Of a stretch of 64,000 nt of DNA, positions 55,751-63,706 are shown in pieces. The translations under genes were made by a program, and so were the position numbers. Within the stretch, counting starts at the first letter, position 1. Every line of letters begins with the position of its first letter. The stretch is from Betaproteobacteria bacterium (lineage in GTDB: Bacteria > Pseudomonadota > Gammaproteobacteria > Burkholderiales > Casimicrobiaceae): assembly GCA_016861105.1 (NCBI GenBank), contig BOKS01000001.1:1-64000 (forward strand). Direction: 5' to 3'. Below the pieces are notes generated by a model. That model searched no databases. It was not told where the DNA came from and saw nothing but the letters and a program-made list of their open reading frames with translations.

Positions 55751-56797
55751 ATGCTCGAGATCACCACGACGCGGCACAATCCGCTGATCGACCCGCAGCT
55801 GCACGTCTGGGGCTGGGAAATCCCGCTGTACCTGTTCGTCGGCGGCGTCGTCGCCGGCATGATGGTGATCGCGGGCCTCGCGATGCTGCGCACCGCGAAG
55901 GGCGAGGACACGGCGCGGTTCTTCTCGGTGCAGACGCCGCTCCTCGCGTTCGTGCTGCTCAACGTCGGCATGCTCGCGTTACTGCTCGACCTCGCGCACC
56001 CGCTCTACGTGTGGGCCGTCTACCTGACGTTCGAGCCGGCCTCGCCGATGTCGTGGGGCTCGTGGGTGCTGCTGCTCGTCTACGCGATCCTGCTGGTCTC
56101 CGCGCTCGTCCGGCTGCACGAGGCGTGGCCGTGGCTCGGCCGCACGCTTCCGGCCGTCGAGCGCTGGTCGGACGCGATCACGCGAAGCCCCGCGCGCCTG
56201 GCGCTGCTCGGCTGGATGAACGTCGTCTTCGGCGTGGCCGTGGGCATCTACACGGGGATCCTGCTCAACACGATGGTGGCGCGGCCGCTGTGGAACACCT
56301 CGGTGCTGCCGGTGCTGTTCCTCGTCTCGGGCGTGTCGGCCGGCGCCGCGGCTATGCACCTCGCGTCGCGCTTCTTCGGCCGGCGCCCGGCGCCGCAAGG
56401 CCTCGTCGCCGGCTTCCTGTCGGCGCTGGCGCAGCCGCTCGGACCGCAGCCGCCGGAGAAGTCGACGGTCGACACGCTGATCCGCGCCGACGTCGCGCTG
56501 CTCGCGCTCGAGCTCGTGCTGCTGGCGCTGCTGGTCCTCGGAATGCTCACGTCGACCGCCTCGCACGCGGCGGCCGCCGCGCTCGTCCTCGGCGGCCCGT
56601 ACACGCTCGCGTTCTGGGGCGCCATCGTCGTCGCCGGCATCCTCGTTCCGATCCTGCTGCAGTCGCTGGAGCTGTCGCGGCGCATCCCGCACACCGTGCT
56701 GCCGGCGCTGCTGGTCCTCGCCGGCGGCTACGTGCTGCGCTGGGTCATGGTCAATGCCGGCCAGGCTTCCGAAATCGTCCAGGCCGCGGCGCGCTGA
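55751..56797 (+). CDS. psrC: PsrC/NrfD-like quinol-interacting membrane subunit
   Basis: This 348-residue protein has about eight to nine membrane helices. Family signatures include WGWEIPLYLFVGGVVAGMMVIAG, HPLYVWAVYLTFEPASPMSWGSW and GVYTGILLN-like VGIYTGILLNTMVARPLWN. It lacks heme and exchanges electrons with quinones, coupling to PsrB. It completes the PsrABC complex. ATG at 55751 lies 9 bases after psrB. Confidence 0.93.
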   Translation: MLEITTTRHNPLIDPQLHVWGWEIPLYLFVGGVVAGMMVIAGLAMLRTAKGEDTARFFSVQTPLLAFVLLNVGMLALLLDLAHPLYVWAVYLTFEPASPMSWGSWVLLLVYAILLVSALVRLHEAWPWLGRTLPAVERWSDAITRSPARLALLGWMNVVFGVAVGIYTGILLNTMVARPLWNTSVLPVLFLVSGVSAGAAAMHLASRFFGRRPAPQGLVAGFLSALAQPLGPQPPEKSTVDTLIRADVALLALELVLLALLVLGMLTSTASHAAAAALVLGGPYTLAFWGAIVVAGILVPILLQSLELSRRIPHTVLPALLVLAGGYVLRWVMVNAGQASEIVQAAAR

Positions 56798-56852
56798 ACC
56801 GCGCCGCCGCAGTTTCGGTTCGCACCCTTTTCCCACCGCAAGGAGACGCACC

Positions 56853-57326
56853 ATGACCTTCCGCAAAACCTCCCTGGTCGTCGCGGTCGCCCTCGCCTCC
56901 GCGTTCGCGCTGTCCCCCGTCGTCCAGGCGCAGAACTACCCGCCGGCCGTGTCGCAGCTGGTCGCGGCGACGAAGAAGCAGGTGAAGACGATCAGCATGG
57001 CCGAGTTCAAGGCCGCGTTCGACCGCAACGCGCTGGGCACGATCGTCGACGTCCGCGAGCCCGAGGAGTACGCGGACGGCTTCATCCCCGGCGCCGTGAA
57101 CGTGCCGCGCGGCCTGCTCGAGTTCACGATCTGGAAGCACGTCGGCTTCCCTGACAAGACCGACATGGCCAAGCAGATGACGCTGTACTGCAAGACGGGC
57201 GGCCGCTGCGCGCTCGCGACGAAGTCGCTGATGGAACTCGGATTCACGAACGTCACGTCGGCCGACATGAAGATCGAGGACTGGCAGAAGGCCGGCTATC
57301 CGCTGGCGAAGCCCAAGGCGCAGTAG
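56853..57326 (+). CDS. Exported single-domain rhodanese
   Basis: This 157-residue protein has a signal peptide (about 1-26, ending VQAQN) and one rhodanese domain with VDVREPEEYADGFIPGAVNVP. The active cysteine is C113 in YCKTGGRCALA; a second cysteine (C119) closes the loop. It follows psrC by 55 bases with AAGGAG. It may hand sulfane sulfur to or from the PsrA-type enzyme. Confidence 0.92.
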   Translation: MTFRKTSLVVAVALASAFALSPVVQAQNYPPAVSQLVAATKKQVKTISMAEFKAAFDRNALGTIVDVREPEEYADGFIPGAVNVPRGLLEFTIWKHVGFPDKTDMAKQMTLYCKTGGRCALATKSLMELGFTNVTSADMKIEDWQKAGYPLAKPKAQ

Positions 57327-57354
57327 CGGAACCCGGCGGCACCAGGGCGAAGCG

Positions 57355-57774
57355 ATGTCCACCGAGCGCCAGGAGGCGACCCGCGTCGACGACGGCCGCG
57401 GGCCGCACGCGCCCGCCGGCGCGGGCCCGATCGGCGCGGAGCGGCTGTTCGAGCTGCTGGCCGACGGCACGCGCCGGCGCCTTCTCGCGCTGCTGCTCGA
57501 CCACCGCGAGATCTGCGTGTGCCGTCTCGTCGGCGCGCTCGCCAAGCCGCAGCCGAAGATCAGCCGGCACCTCGCGTTGATGCGCGAAGCCGGCCTGCTC
57601 ATCGCACGGCGCAAGGGCACGTGGATCCTCTATCGCTTCGACCCGCAGGTGCCCGGGTGGGCCATGCGGGTCGTGGCGACGATGGTCGACGGCACACGCG
57701 CCGATCCGCTGTGCGCGGCCGACAGCCGCAGGCTGGAAGAGCTTCGGCTCTGCGGCGAGGGCGGCTATCCATGA
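57355..57774 (+). CDS. ArsR-family winged-helix regulator with CVC motif
   Basis: This 139-residue DNA-binding protein has an N-terminal disordered stretch and a winged helix from about residue 28. The alpha-3 motif REICVCRLVGAL has the Cys pair C54/C56, as in As(III)/Sb(III)-sensing ArsR (ELCVCDL). The recognition helix is KISRHLALMREAGLL. It lies inside the sulfur operon between two rhodanese genes, so it may repress this island until a thiophilic metalloid or a reactive sulfur species binds the cysteines (inference). No ars detoxification genes are close. Confidence 0.9.
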   Translation: MSTERQEATRVDDGRGPHAPAGAGPIGAERLFELLADGTRRRLLALLLDHREICVCRLVGALAKPQPKISRHLALMREAGLLIARRKGTWILYRFDPQVPGWAMRVVATMVDGTRADPLCAADSRRLEELRLCGEGGYP

Positions 57775-57821
57775 CCGGGCGGCGCGTGGGCCGCCGACGA
57801 CGAACCAGAAAGGAGATGCGC

Positions 57822-59204
57822 ATGTCCCGCACGATGACCCTGGCGCTGCTCGCGACGCTGGCCGCGATGGCGGCGGCGCCGGCCGCCGCCCAGGCGCCGG
57901 CCGCGAAGCCGACGATCCCGCAGGTGTGCACGAACTGCCACCAGGCGCGGCCCGACGCCCTGCAGGGCATCTTCGAGAACGTCGCGTTCAAGAGCCAGGC
58001 GATCCAGCTCAAGATCGACGCGCACACCGAGATCGTCCGTTTCGACCCCAAGACACTCAAGGTGGTCGACGCCGGCGTCGCGAAGCCGGTCGACGCGCTG
58101 CGCGACGTGGCGAAGAACAAGGAGGCGCGCATCGACTACGTGATGCGTGACGGGCAGCGCTTCGCGGCGCAAATCACGTTCAAGGGCCCGATCAAGATCG
58201 CGCCCGAGAAGCTCGTCGCCTACGAGGAGGTCGAAAGGCTGGTCGCGCTCGGCCCGGACAGGGGCGGCTACACGCTGATCGACTCGCGCCCGCTGCCGCG
58301 CGTCCAGGAGGGCACGATCCCGGGAGCGATCAACCTGCCGTACCCGGCGTTCGACAAGTTCGTCGACCGTCTGCCGAAGGACAAGTCGCGCCTGACGATC
58401 TTCTTCTGCCAGGGCGTCACCTGCATGATGAGCCCGAACTCGCTGCGGCGCGCGGAGGCACTCGGCTACACGAACGTACGCGTCTACCGCGAAGGCTATC
58501 CCGAGTGGCAGGAGCGCAACGTCGGCGTGCTGGCCGCGCCGCACCTCAAGGAGGCGTGGATCGACAAGCGCATCCCGCACGTGCTACTCGACGTGCGCCC
58601 CGCCTCGACGGCCGGCGCGGGCTTCATCCCCGGCGCGGTCTCGATGCCTCCCTCGGGCCTGCGCGCCGCGCTGTCCGGCCTCCCCGATCCGAAGCTCAAC
58701 GCGCCCATCATCGTCTACGACGTCGACGGCAGCACGGCCGCTCTCCAGGTGGCGCGCGTGATCAAGGCCTCGGGCCAGGCGAACGTGACGATGCTCGCCG
58801 GCGGCTACGACGCGTGGGCGGCGGCGAAGCTCCCCGTCGCGACGACGCCGCTTCTCACCCGGGTCGCCTACGTGCCGAAGCCGCGGCCCGGATCGATCCC
58901 GAACGCCGAATTCCTGCGGCTTGCGAAGGAGACGCCGGCGAACGTGATCATCCTCGACGTGCGCAACAGCGACGAGGCCAACGCCGGCATGATCCGCGGC
59001 GCCAAGCTCATCCCGGACGAGGAGCTGGCCGCGCGGATGGCGGAGCTGCCCAAGGACAAGCGCATCGTCGCCCACTGCGCGACCGGCGTGCGCGCCGAGA
59101 TGGCGTATCACAAGCTCAAGGCCGCCGGGTACGACGCGGGCTTCGTCTACGCGGAGCTGGCCATCGACAAGCGCGGCGCCATTCGGCTGACGCCGAGGTT
59201 CTGA
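57822..59204 (+). CDS. Cytochrome c-triple rhodanese fusion protein
   Basis: This 460-residue exported protein has a signal peptide (about 1-24), a single heme site CTNCH (36-40), and a beta-rich linker domain (about 50-125). Three rhodanese domains follow: at about 130-235 (C196 in FFCQGVTCMMS), 240-340 (Asp300 in the catalytic position, IVYDVDGS) and 350-455 (C419 in HCATGVRAEM). So the first and third carry active-site cysteines and the middle one does not. The ATG at 57822 is chosen since AAAGGAG lies six bases before it. A heme next to sulfur-carrying domains suggests oxidation or reduction of bound sulfane sulfur coupled to a cytochrome chain (inference). Confidence 0.9.
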   Translation: MSRTMTLALLATLAAMAAAPAAAQAPAAKPTIPQVCTNCHQARPDALQGIFENVAFKSQAIQLKIDAHTEIVRFDPKTLKVVDAGVAKPVDALRDVAKNKEARIDYVMRDGQRFAAQITFKGPIKIAPEKLVAYEEVERLVALGPDRGGYTLIDSRPLPRVQEGTIPGAINLPYPAFDKFVDRLPKDKSRLTIFFCQGVTCMMSPNSLRRAEALGYTNVRVYREGYPEWQERNVGVLAAPHLKEAWIDKRIPHVLLDVRPASTAGAGFIPGAVSMPPSGLRAALSGLPDPKLNAPIIVYDVDGSTAALQVARVIKASGQANVTMLAGGYDAWAAAKLPVATTPLLTRVAYVPKPRPGSIPNAEFLRLAKETPANVIILDVRNSDEANAGMIRGAKLIPDEELAARMAELPKDKRIVAHCATGVRAEMAYHKLKAAGYDAGFVYAELAIDKRGAIRLTPRF

Positions 59205-59225
59205 CCGTCGCGGCCGGTCGGCGGT

Positions 59226-59246
59226 GCGGGCGCCTGCGGCGCCCGC
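59226..59246. other. Hairpin between the fusion gene and the second small cytochrome
   Basis: GCGGGCGCC-TGC-GGCGCCCGC forms a 9-bp stem just after the sulfurtransferase stop. There is no T-tract. A possible -10 (TAGGAT, 59267-59272) follows, but I see no good -35. Confidence 0.4.
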
Positions 59247-59384
59247 GCTGCGGTTTCCCGGCATGGTAGGATCATCGCGCTGTCGGCGAAAGGGGGGTGT
59301 CGCGCGTTGTGGGAGGGGCCGTCCGGCGAACCCTGCGCGCGACTGAGCCGGGACAGCGATGCCTACTTCAAGGAGAACCGGGAC

Positions 59385-59681
59385 ATGAAGTCGACGATGA
59401 TCGCACTGGTCGCGGCGGCAAGCCTCGTGGCGGCCGGAACGGTGCTGGCGGCGTCGGGGGCGGACCTCGCCAACGCCAAGGGCTGCGGCACGTGCCACGC
59501 CGCGGACGCGAAGAAGGTCGGGCCGTCGTGGAAGGACGTCGCCGCGAAGAACAAGGACAACAAGGGCGCCTCGGAGAAGGTCGTCACCATGCTGAAGGAC
59601 GGCAAGGGCCACCCGAAGGTGGCGGCCTCGGACGCCGAGCTGAAGGCGCTGGCCGCGTTCGCGCTGGCGGGCGGCAAGTAG
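59385..59681 (+). CDS. Small class I cytochrome c, second copy
   Basis: This 98-residue protein has a signal peptide (about 1-23) and one heme site, CGTCHAADAKKVGPS. It is clearly paralogous to the cytochrome at 50151, with GKGHPKVAASDAE identical in both. It lacks the methionine seen after AKK in the first copy (V instead of M), so the sixth ligand must lie elsewhere (for example in VVTMLKDG). Ribosome site AAGGAG (59371-59376) precedes the ATG. A terminator follows. Confidence 0.92.
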   Translation: MKSTMIALVAAASLVAAGTVLAASGADLANAKGCGTCHAADAKKVGPSWKDVAAKNKDNKGASEKVVTMLKDGKGHPKVAASDAELKALAAFALAGGK

Positions 59682-59710
59682 CGCCGGCAGGAATTGCCGA
59701 TCGCTGCATC

Positions 59711-59742
59711 GGGAGGGCCGGCGCCGCCGGCCCTCCCGTTTT
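59711..59742 (+). terminator. Rho-independent terminator after the second small cytochrome
   Basis: GGGAGGGCCGGC (59711-59722) pairs with GCCGGCCCTCCC (59726-59737) around a 3-base loop and is followed by GTTTT. It closes the island. Confidence 0.85.
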
Positions 59743-59840
59743 GTGCGGCAGCCAGGAGCGGGATCCCGCAATGGCGAAGGGAGGCCGCAGCCTCCCTTCG
59801 GCAGAGGCCGGCCGTGCGGGCCGGCCGTGCGGGCGGACGC

Positions 59841-60101
59841 TCAGCAGCCGCCCTTCTTTTCCTTCTTCGGCTTGTCGGCGGCCTTCGGGGCGGCCATCTT
59901 GGCCTTGTCGATCGCGGCTTTCTTGTCCGCGTCCGACATCTTGTCCCAGGCGTCCTGCGCGATGCCGGCGGGCTTGTCGAGCTTGGCGGCGGCGGCGGCG
60001 GCAGCGGGCGCGGCCGCCTTCGCCGGCGCCGGCGACTGGGCGAACGCGGCCGAGGACAGCGCGAGCGCGCCGGCGGCCATCAGGGTAACGAACTTCTTCA
60101 T
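59841..60101 (-). CDS. Small exported Ala/Lys-rich protein
   Basis: This 86-residue protein has a signal peptide (about 1-21, MKKFVTLMAAGALALSSAAF). The mature part is Ala/Lys/Pro-rich, with a helical IAQDAWDKMSDADKKAAIDKA centre and ends PKKEKKGGC, a single C-terminal cysteine after two glycines. I do not recognise the family. It could bind metal or form a disulfide dimer. It is divergent from guaD, with an AAGGAT ribosome site before the ATG at 60101. Confidence 0.75.
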   Translation of the reverse strand: MKKFVTLMAAGALALSSAAFAQSPAPAKAAAPAAAAAAAKLDKPAGIAQDAWDKMSDADKKAAIDKAKMAAPKAADKPKKEKKGGC

Positions 60102-60283
60102 GGTGACGATCCTTCCGAGGTGGTGGGCGGGCGTCGGCGCATCGCGGGCCTTCGTCCGGGGCCGGATTGTGCCACGGTGCGCGCGTTTCCCGGACGCTCA
60201 TCAACGCGCGACGGCCGGTCGCGGATGACAGCGCAGCAGGAGCGTGGTTTTCGGCAGTCGTGCCCGGCGGGCAGAATGCCGGG

Positions 60284-61627
60284 ATGCCGCGTTCCCCGCC
60301 GACGCCTTCGTTCGCCCTGCGCGGCGCGCTGCTGACCTCGATCGGCGATCCGTTCCGCGACGGCCTCGAGGGCACGCGGCGCTACGAAGGCGACGGGCTG
60401 CTCGTCGTCGCCGGCGGCGTCATCGTCGACGCGGGGCCGTACGTCGCGGTGCGCCGCCGCCTGCCGCCGGGCACGCCGGTCGAGCGGCTGCCGCGCAGCA
60501 CGCTGCTCGTGCCGGGGTTCGTCGACTGCCACGTGCACTACGCGCAGCTGCCGGTGGTCGCGAGCCACGGCACGCAGCTGCTCGACTGGCTGGATCGCTA
60601 CACCTTTCCCGCCGAGCGCGCCGCTGCGGAGCCCCGGCATGCGCGACGGCTGGCGAGCGCGTTCTTCGACGCGACGCTCGCCGCCGGCACGACGACCGTC
60701 GCGTCGTTCTGCACCGTGCATCCGGGCTCGGTCGACGCGTTCTTCGGCGAGGCGCGGCGGCGCGACGTGCGCGCGATCGGCGGCAAGGTGCTCATGGACC
60801 GCCACGCGCCGCGCGGGCTCGCCGACACCGCGCAGCGCGGCTACGACGAGTCGAAGGCGCTGATCGCGCGCTGGCACGGGCGCGGCCGGCTCGGCTACGC
60901 GATCACGCCGCGCTTCGCGCCGACGTCCAGCCCGGCCCAGCTCGCCGCCGCCGGCGCGCTGTGGCGCGAGCACCCCGACTGCTGGGTCCAGTCGCACCTC
61001 TCCGAGAGCCGGCAGGAGGTCGACCGGGTGCGCAAGCTCTTCCCGCGCGCGCGCGACTACGTCGACGTGTACGCGCGCGCCGGCCTCCTCGGTCGCCGCG
61101 CGATCTACGGCCACGGCCTGCACCTGTCGGAGCGCGAGTTCGCCGTGCTGCACGCGAGCGGCACCGCGCTCGCGCACTGCCCGACGTCGAACCTCTTCCT
61201 CGGCAGCGGCCTGTTCGCGTGGCCGCGGGCGAAGATGCCGGCGCGGCCGGTGCGCGTCGGCCTCGGCACCGACGTCGGCGGCGGAACGTCGCTGTCGCTG
61301 CTCGCGACGCTCGGCGAAGCCTACAAGGTCGCGCAGCTCGGTGGCACGTCGCTCGCGCCGGCGCAGCTCTTCCACCTCGCGACGCGCGGCGGCGCGCAGG
61401 CCCTCGACCTCGACGCGCACGTCGGCAGCCTGCTGCCGGGCATGGAGGCCGACTTCGTCGAGCTGGACTGCGAGGCGACGCCGCTGCTGGCGCAGCGCGT
61501 GCGCCACGCGGAGGGCATCGACGACGTGCTGTTCGCGCTCGCGGTGCTGGGCGACGAGCGCGCCGTCGCGGCGACGTGGGTCGCCGGCCGCTGCGTGCAC
61601 CGCCGCGCGGCCGCGCGGCAGGCGTGA
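60284..61627 (+). CDS. guaD: Guanine deaminase
   Basis: This 447-residue amidohydrolase has the zinc-binding PGFVDCHVHYAQL (HxH, near residue 84), the loop TTTVASFCTVHPGS, QSHLSE near 240 and GLGTDVGGGTSLSLL near 330. That sequence set is specific for guanine deaminases (GuaD), which convert guanine to xanthine. Start ATG at 60284. It converges with the AraC gene. The PuuE-like genes at the other end of the window also suggest purine use, but they are 58 kb apart. Confidence 0.92.
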   Translation: MPRSPPTPSFALRGALLTSIGDPFRDGLEGTRRYEGDGLLVVAGGVIVDAGPYVAVRRRLPPGTPVERLPRSTLLVPGFVDCHVHYAQLPVVASHGTQLLDWLDRYTFPAERAAAEPRHARRLASAFFDATLAAGTTTVASFCTVHPGSVDAFFGEARRRDVRAIGGKVLMDRHAPRGLADTAQRGYDESKALIARWHGRGRLGYAITPRFAPTSSPAQLAAAGALWREHPDCWVQSHLSESRQEVDRVRKLFPRARDYVDVYARAGLLGRRAIYGHGLHLSEREFAVLHASGTALAHCPTSNLFLGSGLFAWPRAKMPARPVRVGLGTDVGGGTSLSLLATLGEAYKVAQLGGTSLAPAQLFHLATRGGAQALDLDAHVGSLLPGMEADFVELDCEATPLLAQRVRHAEGIDDVLFALAVLGDERAVAATWVAGRCVHRRAAARQA

Positions 61628-61684
61628 GCGCGACTGCGCACCGCCTGTCGGCGGGCCCGTCGCGGCGCGAACGGTCCGCGCCGG

Positions 61685-62704
61685 CTACGCGGCGAGCGCG
61701 CCGCCGCGCGCGGCGCGCAGCGTCGCCGACGGCGGCTCGCCGTACAGCGCGCGGTAGTCGGCCGCGAAGCGGCCGAGGTCCCACAGTCCGTTGCGCGTGG
61801 CCACGGCCGTGACCGTGTCGCCCGGCTGCGCGTGCTTGAGTGCGCGGCGCGCCATCGCGAGCCGTCGGTAGACGAGGTAGCGCGTGGGCCCCACGCCGTA
61901 CACGCTGTGGAACGCGTTGCGCAGCGTGCGCTCGGACGCGCCGGTGACGCCGCACAGATCGGCGACGTACACGGGCGTGTGCAGGTGGGACTCGAGGTAG
62001 TCCTCCGCGAGGCGCACGAGCCGCGTCGCCGGGAGCTTCGCGCGATCCGGCGGCAGCGTGCCGTCGGCGGCGGTGACGGCGCGCGCGAAGGCGTCGAGCA
62101 GCGCGCGCTCGAGCGACGCGCGGGCCTGCGACGTGGCGAACGCGTCCGGATCGCGCTCCGCCGCGGCGAGTGCCCCGAAGAGCAGTTCGACGACGGTCGC
62201 GGCGGCCGGCGGCGGCGCGAGGACCGGACGGAACACCGTGCCGATCGTCGTCGACTCGCCTCCGCGCAGCGCGCCGAGCGCGTTGCCGAGGTCGACCGGC
62301 GCGAACGAGACGCTCGCCCAGCGCGTCGGTCCCTTGCTCGATGCGAAGTACGTGGCGCCGGGGCCGAACATCGCGAACACGTTGCCGCTCACCACGTGCC
62401 CGTTCATCCGGTAGCCGCTTGGCGCCGAGAGCGCGACGCCGAATCCGGCGATGTCGCGCGCGATGGTGCCGTACGTGAGCGAGGCCGCCGGCTCGTCGAC
62501 GAACTGGACGAACCCGCGCTCGAGGGCGACGGGGAGCAGCGCCCACGGGCCGTCGGCACGGGCGCTCGGGGTGACGCGGAGCTGCGTGCCCTGGATGGCA
62601 CGCGCGAGCTCCTCGGCTTCGGGGTAGGGCCGCCAGGCCGGTGCACGCGCTTCGCGCTGTGGCGCGGCGCTTGCTGCAACGTGAGTCGTCGACAGGCTGA
62701 GCAT
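61685..62704 (-). CDS. AraC family transcriptional regulator
   Basis: This 339-residue protein has an N-terminal sensor part (about 20-230) and a C-terminal AraC helix-turn-helix pair (VYVADLCGVTGASERTLRNAFHSVYGVGPTRYLVYRRL region, then TAVATRNGLWDLGRFAADYRALYGEPPSATLR). The fold of the sensor is not obvious. The ATG at 62704 is preceded by GGAAAG. A longer start at 62788 is possible. The target is unknown; guaD lies convergent next to it. Confidence 0.88.
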   Translation of the reverse strand: MLSLSTTHVAASAAPQREARAPAWRPYPEAEELARAIQGTQLRVTPSARADGPWALLPVALERGFVQFVDEPAASLTYGTIARDIAGFGVALSAPSGYRMNGHVVSGNVFAMFGPGATYFASSKGPTRWASVSFAPVDLGNALGALRGGESTTIGTVFRPVLAPPPAAATVVELLFGALAAAERDPDAFATSQARASLERALLDAFARAVTAADGTLPPDRAKLPATRLVRLAEDYLESHLHTPVYVADLCGVTGASERTLRNAFHSVYGVGPTRYLVYRRLAMARRALKHAQPGDTVTAVATRNGLWDLGRFAADYRALYGEPPSATLRAARGGALAA

Positions 62705-62965
62705 GGGACTTTCCGTATCGGGCGGATTCGGAGGCTGCGCAGGCCCATGCTGCGCGGAAACGGCAGTTCGTACGATGACCTGCGTCAAGGACCCCTCCTG
62801 CCCGCGGGGCTACGCGGGGGTGCCGCCGGCATGCGGTCTCGCGCCTCGGCCGGTCGCCCGGGATGCGTGCGCGCGCACGTGCCGGGGGTGCGGTGCACGC
62901 GCCCTCACCCGTCGCCGGGTAGACTGCGGCGCCATGGGACCGACCGGCCTGCCGCGGCGCCGCGC

Positions 62966-63706
62966 GTGAGCGACGAGCGCGACCCCTTCGCGCGGCGCTG
63001 GCGCGTGCGCTTCGAGTCGTTCGCCGCCGCACGCGACGACGACGCCGGGATCGCCGGCTGGTCGACGAGCGGGCTCGCGACGCGCTTCCGGTTCTTCCGG
63101 CGCCTGTGCGACCCGCCGGCGCCCGGCTCGCGCTGGCTGGACGTGGGGTGCGGCGCGGGCACGTACAGCGCGTGGCTCGCGGAGGCGGGCGCCGAAGTGA
63201 CCGGGCTCGACTACTCCCTCGTCACGCTGCGCAAGGCCCGCACGCGGCTGCCGGCGTCGATCAGGCTGTGTGCGGGCGACGCCACGCGGCTGCCGTTCGC
63301 CGACGGCACGTTCGACGGCGCGCTGTGCTTCGGCGTGCTGCAGGCGGTGTCGGCCTCCGATGGCGTCGTGCGCGAGATCGCGCGCGTGCTGAAGCCCGGC
63401 GCGACGCTGTGGATCGACGCGCTGAACGGCACCGCGCTGCACGCGCGCACGCGCGAGTGGCGGCGGCGCCTCGCCGGCAAGCCGCCGCACCTGCGCTACG
63501 AGTCCGCGCGGCGGCTCGCGCGCGAGCTTCGCGCCGCGGGCCTGCGCGACGTGCGCCGTCACTGGCTGCCGATCGCGCCGTCGCGCCTGCAGGCGCTGCA
63601 GCCGTGGCTCGAGACGGCCGCCGCGCGCGCGGCGTTCGCGACGGTGCTCGGCGCGGGCGCGCTCGCCGCGCACTCGGTGCTGATGCGCGCGACCAAGCGC
63701 GCCTGA
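62966..63706 (+). CDS. SAM-dependent methyltransferase (class I)
   Basis: This 246-residue protein starts at GTG 62966 (VSDERDPFARRW). It has motif I LDVGCGAGTYS near residue 58, the acidic end of strand 2 in VTGLDYS, CAGDATRLPFADGTFD (motif II) and LKPGATLWIDALN (motif III). It is a small-molecule type methyltransferase without a clear substrate. The fold is complete. The upstream ORF at 62935 is too short to be judged. Confidence 0.85.
   Translation: MSDERDPFARRWRVRFESFAAARDDDAGIAGWSTSGLATRFRFFRRLCDPPAPGSRWLDVGCGAGTYSAWLAEAGAEVTGLDYSLVTLRKARTRLPASIRLCAGDATRLPFADGTFDGALCFGVLQAVSASDGVVREIARVLKPGATLWIDALNGTALHARTREWRRRLAGKPPHLRYESARRLARELRAAGLRDVRRHWLPIAPSRLQALQPWLETAAARAAFATVLGAGALAAHSVLMRATKRA

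Noticed and set aside
62703-62969. 88-codon + frame with several cysteines between the AraC gene and the methyltransferase
   Set aside because: No ribosome site, family resemblance or codon bias; it overlaps the AraC gene start and ends at the methyltransferase GTG.
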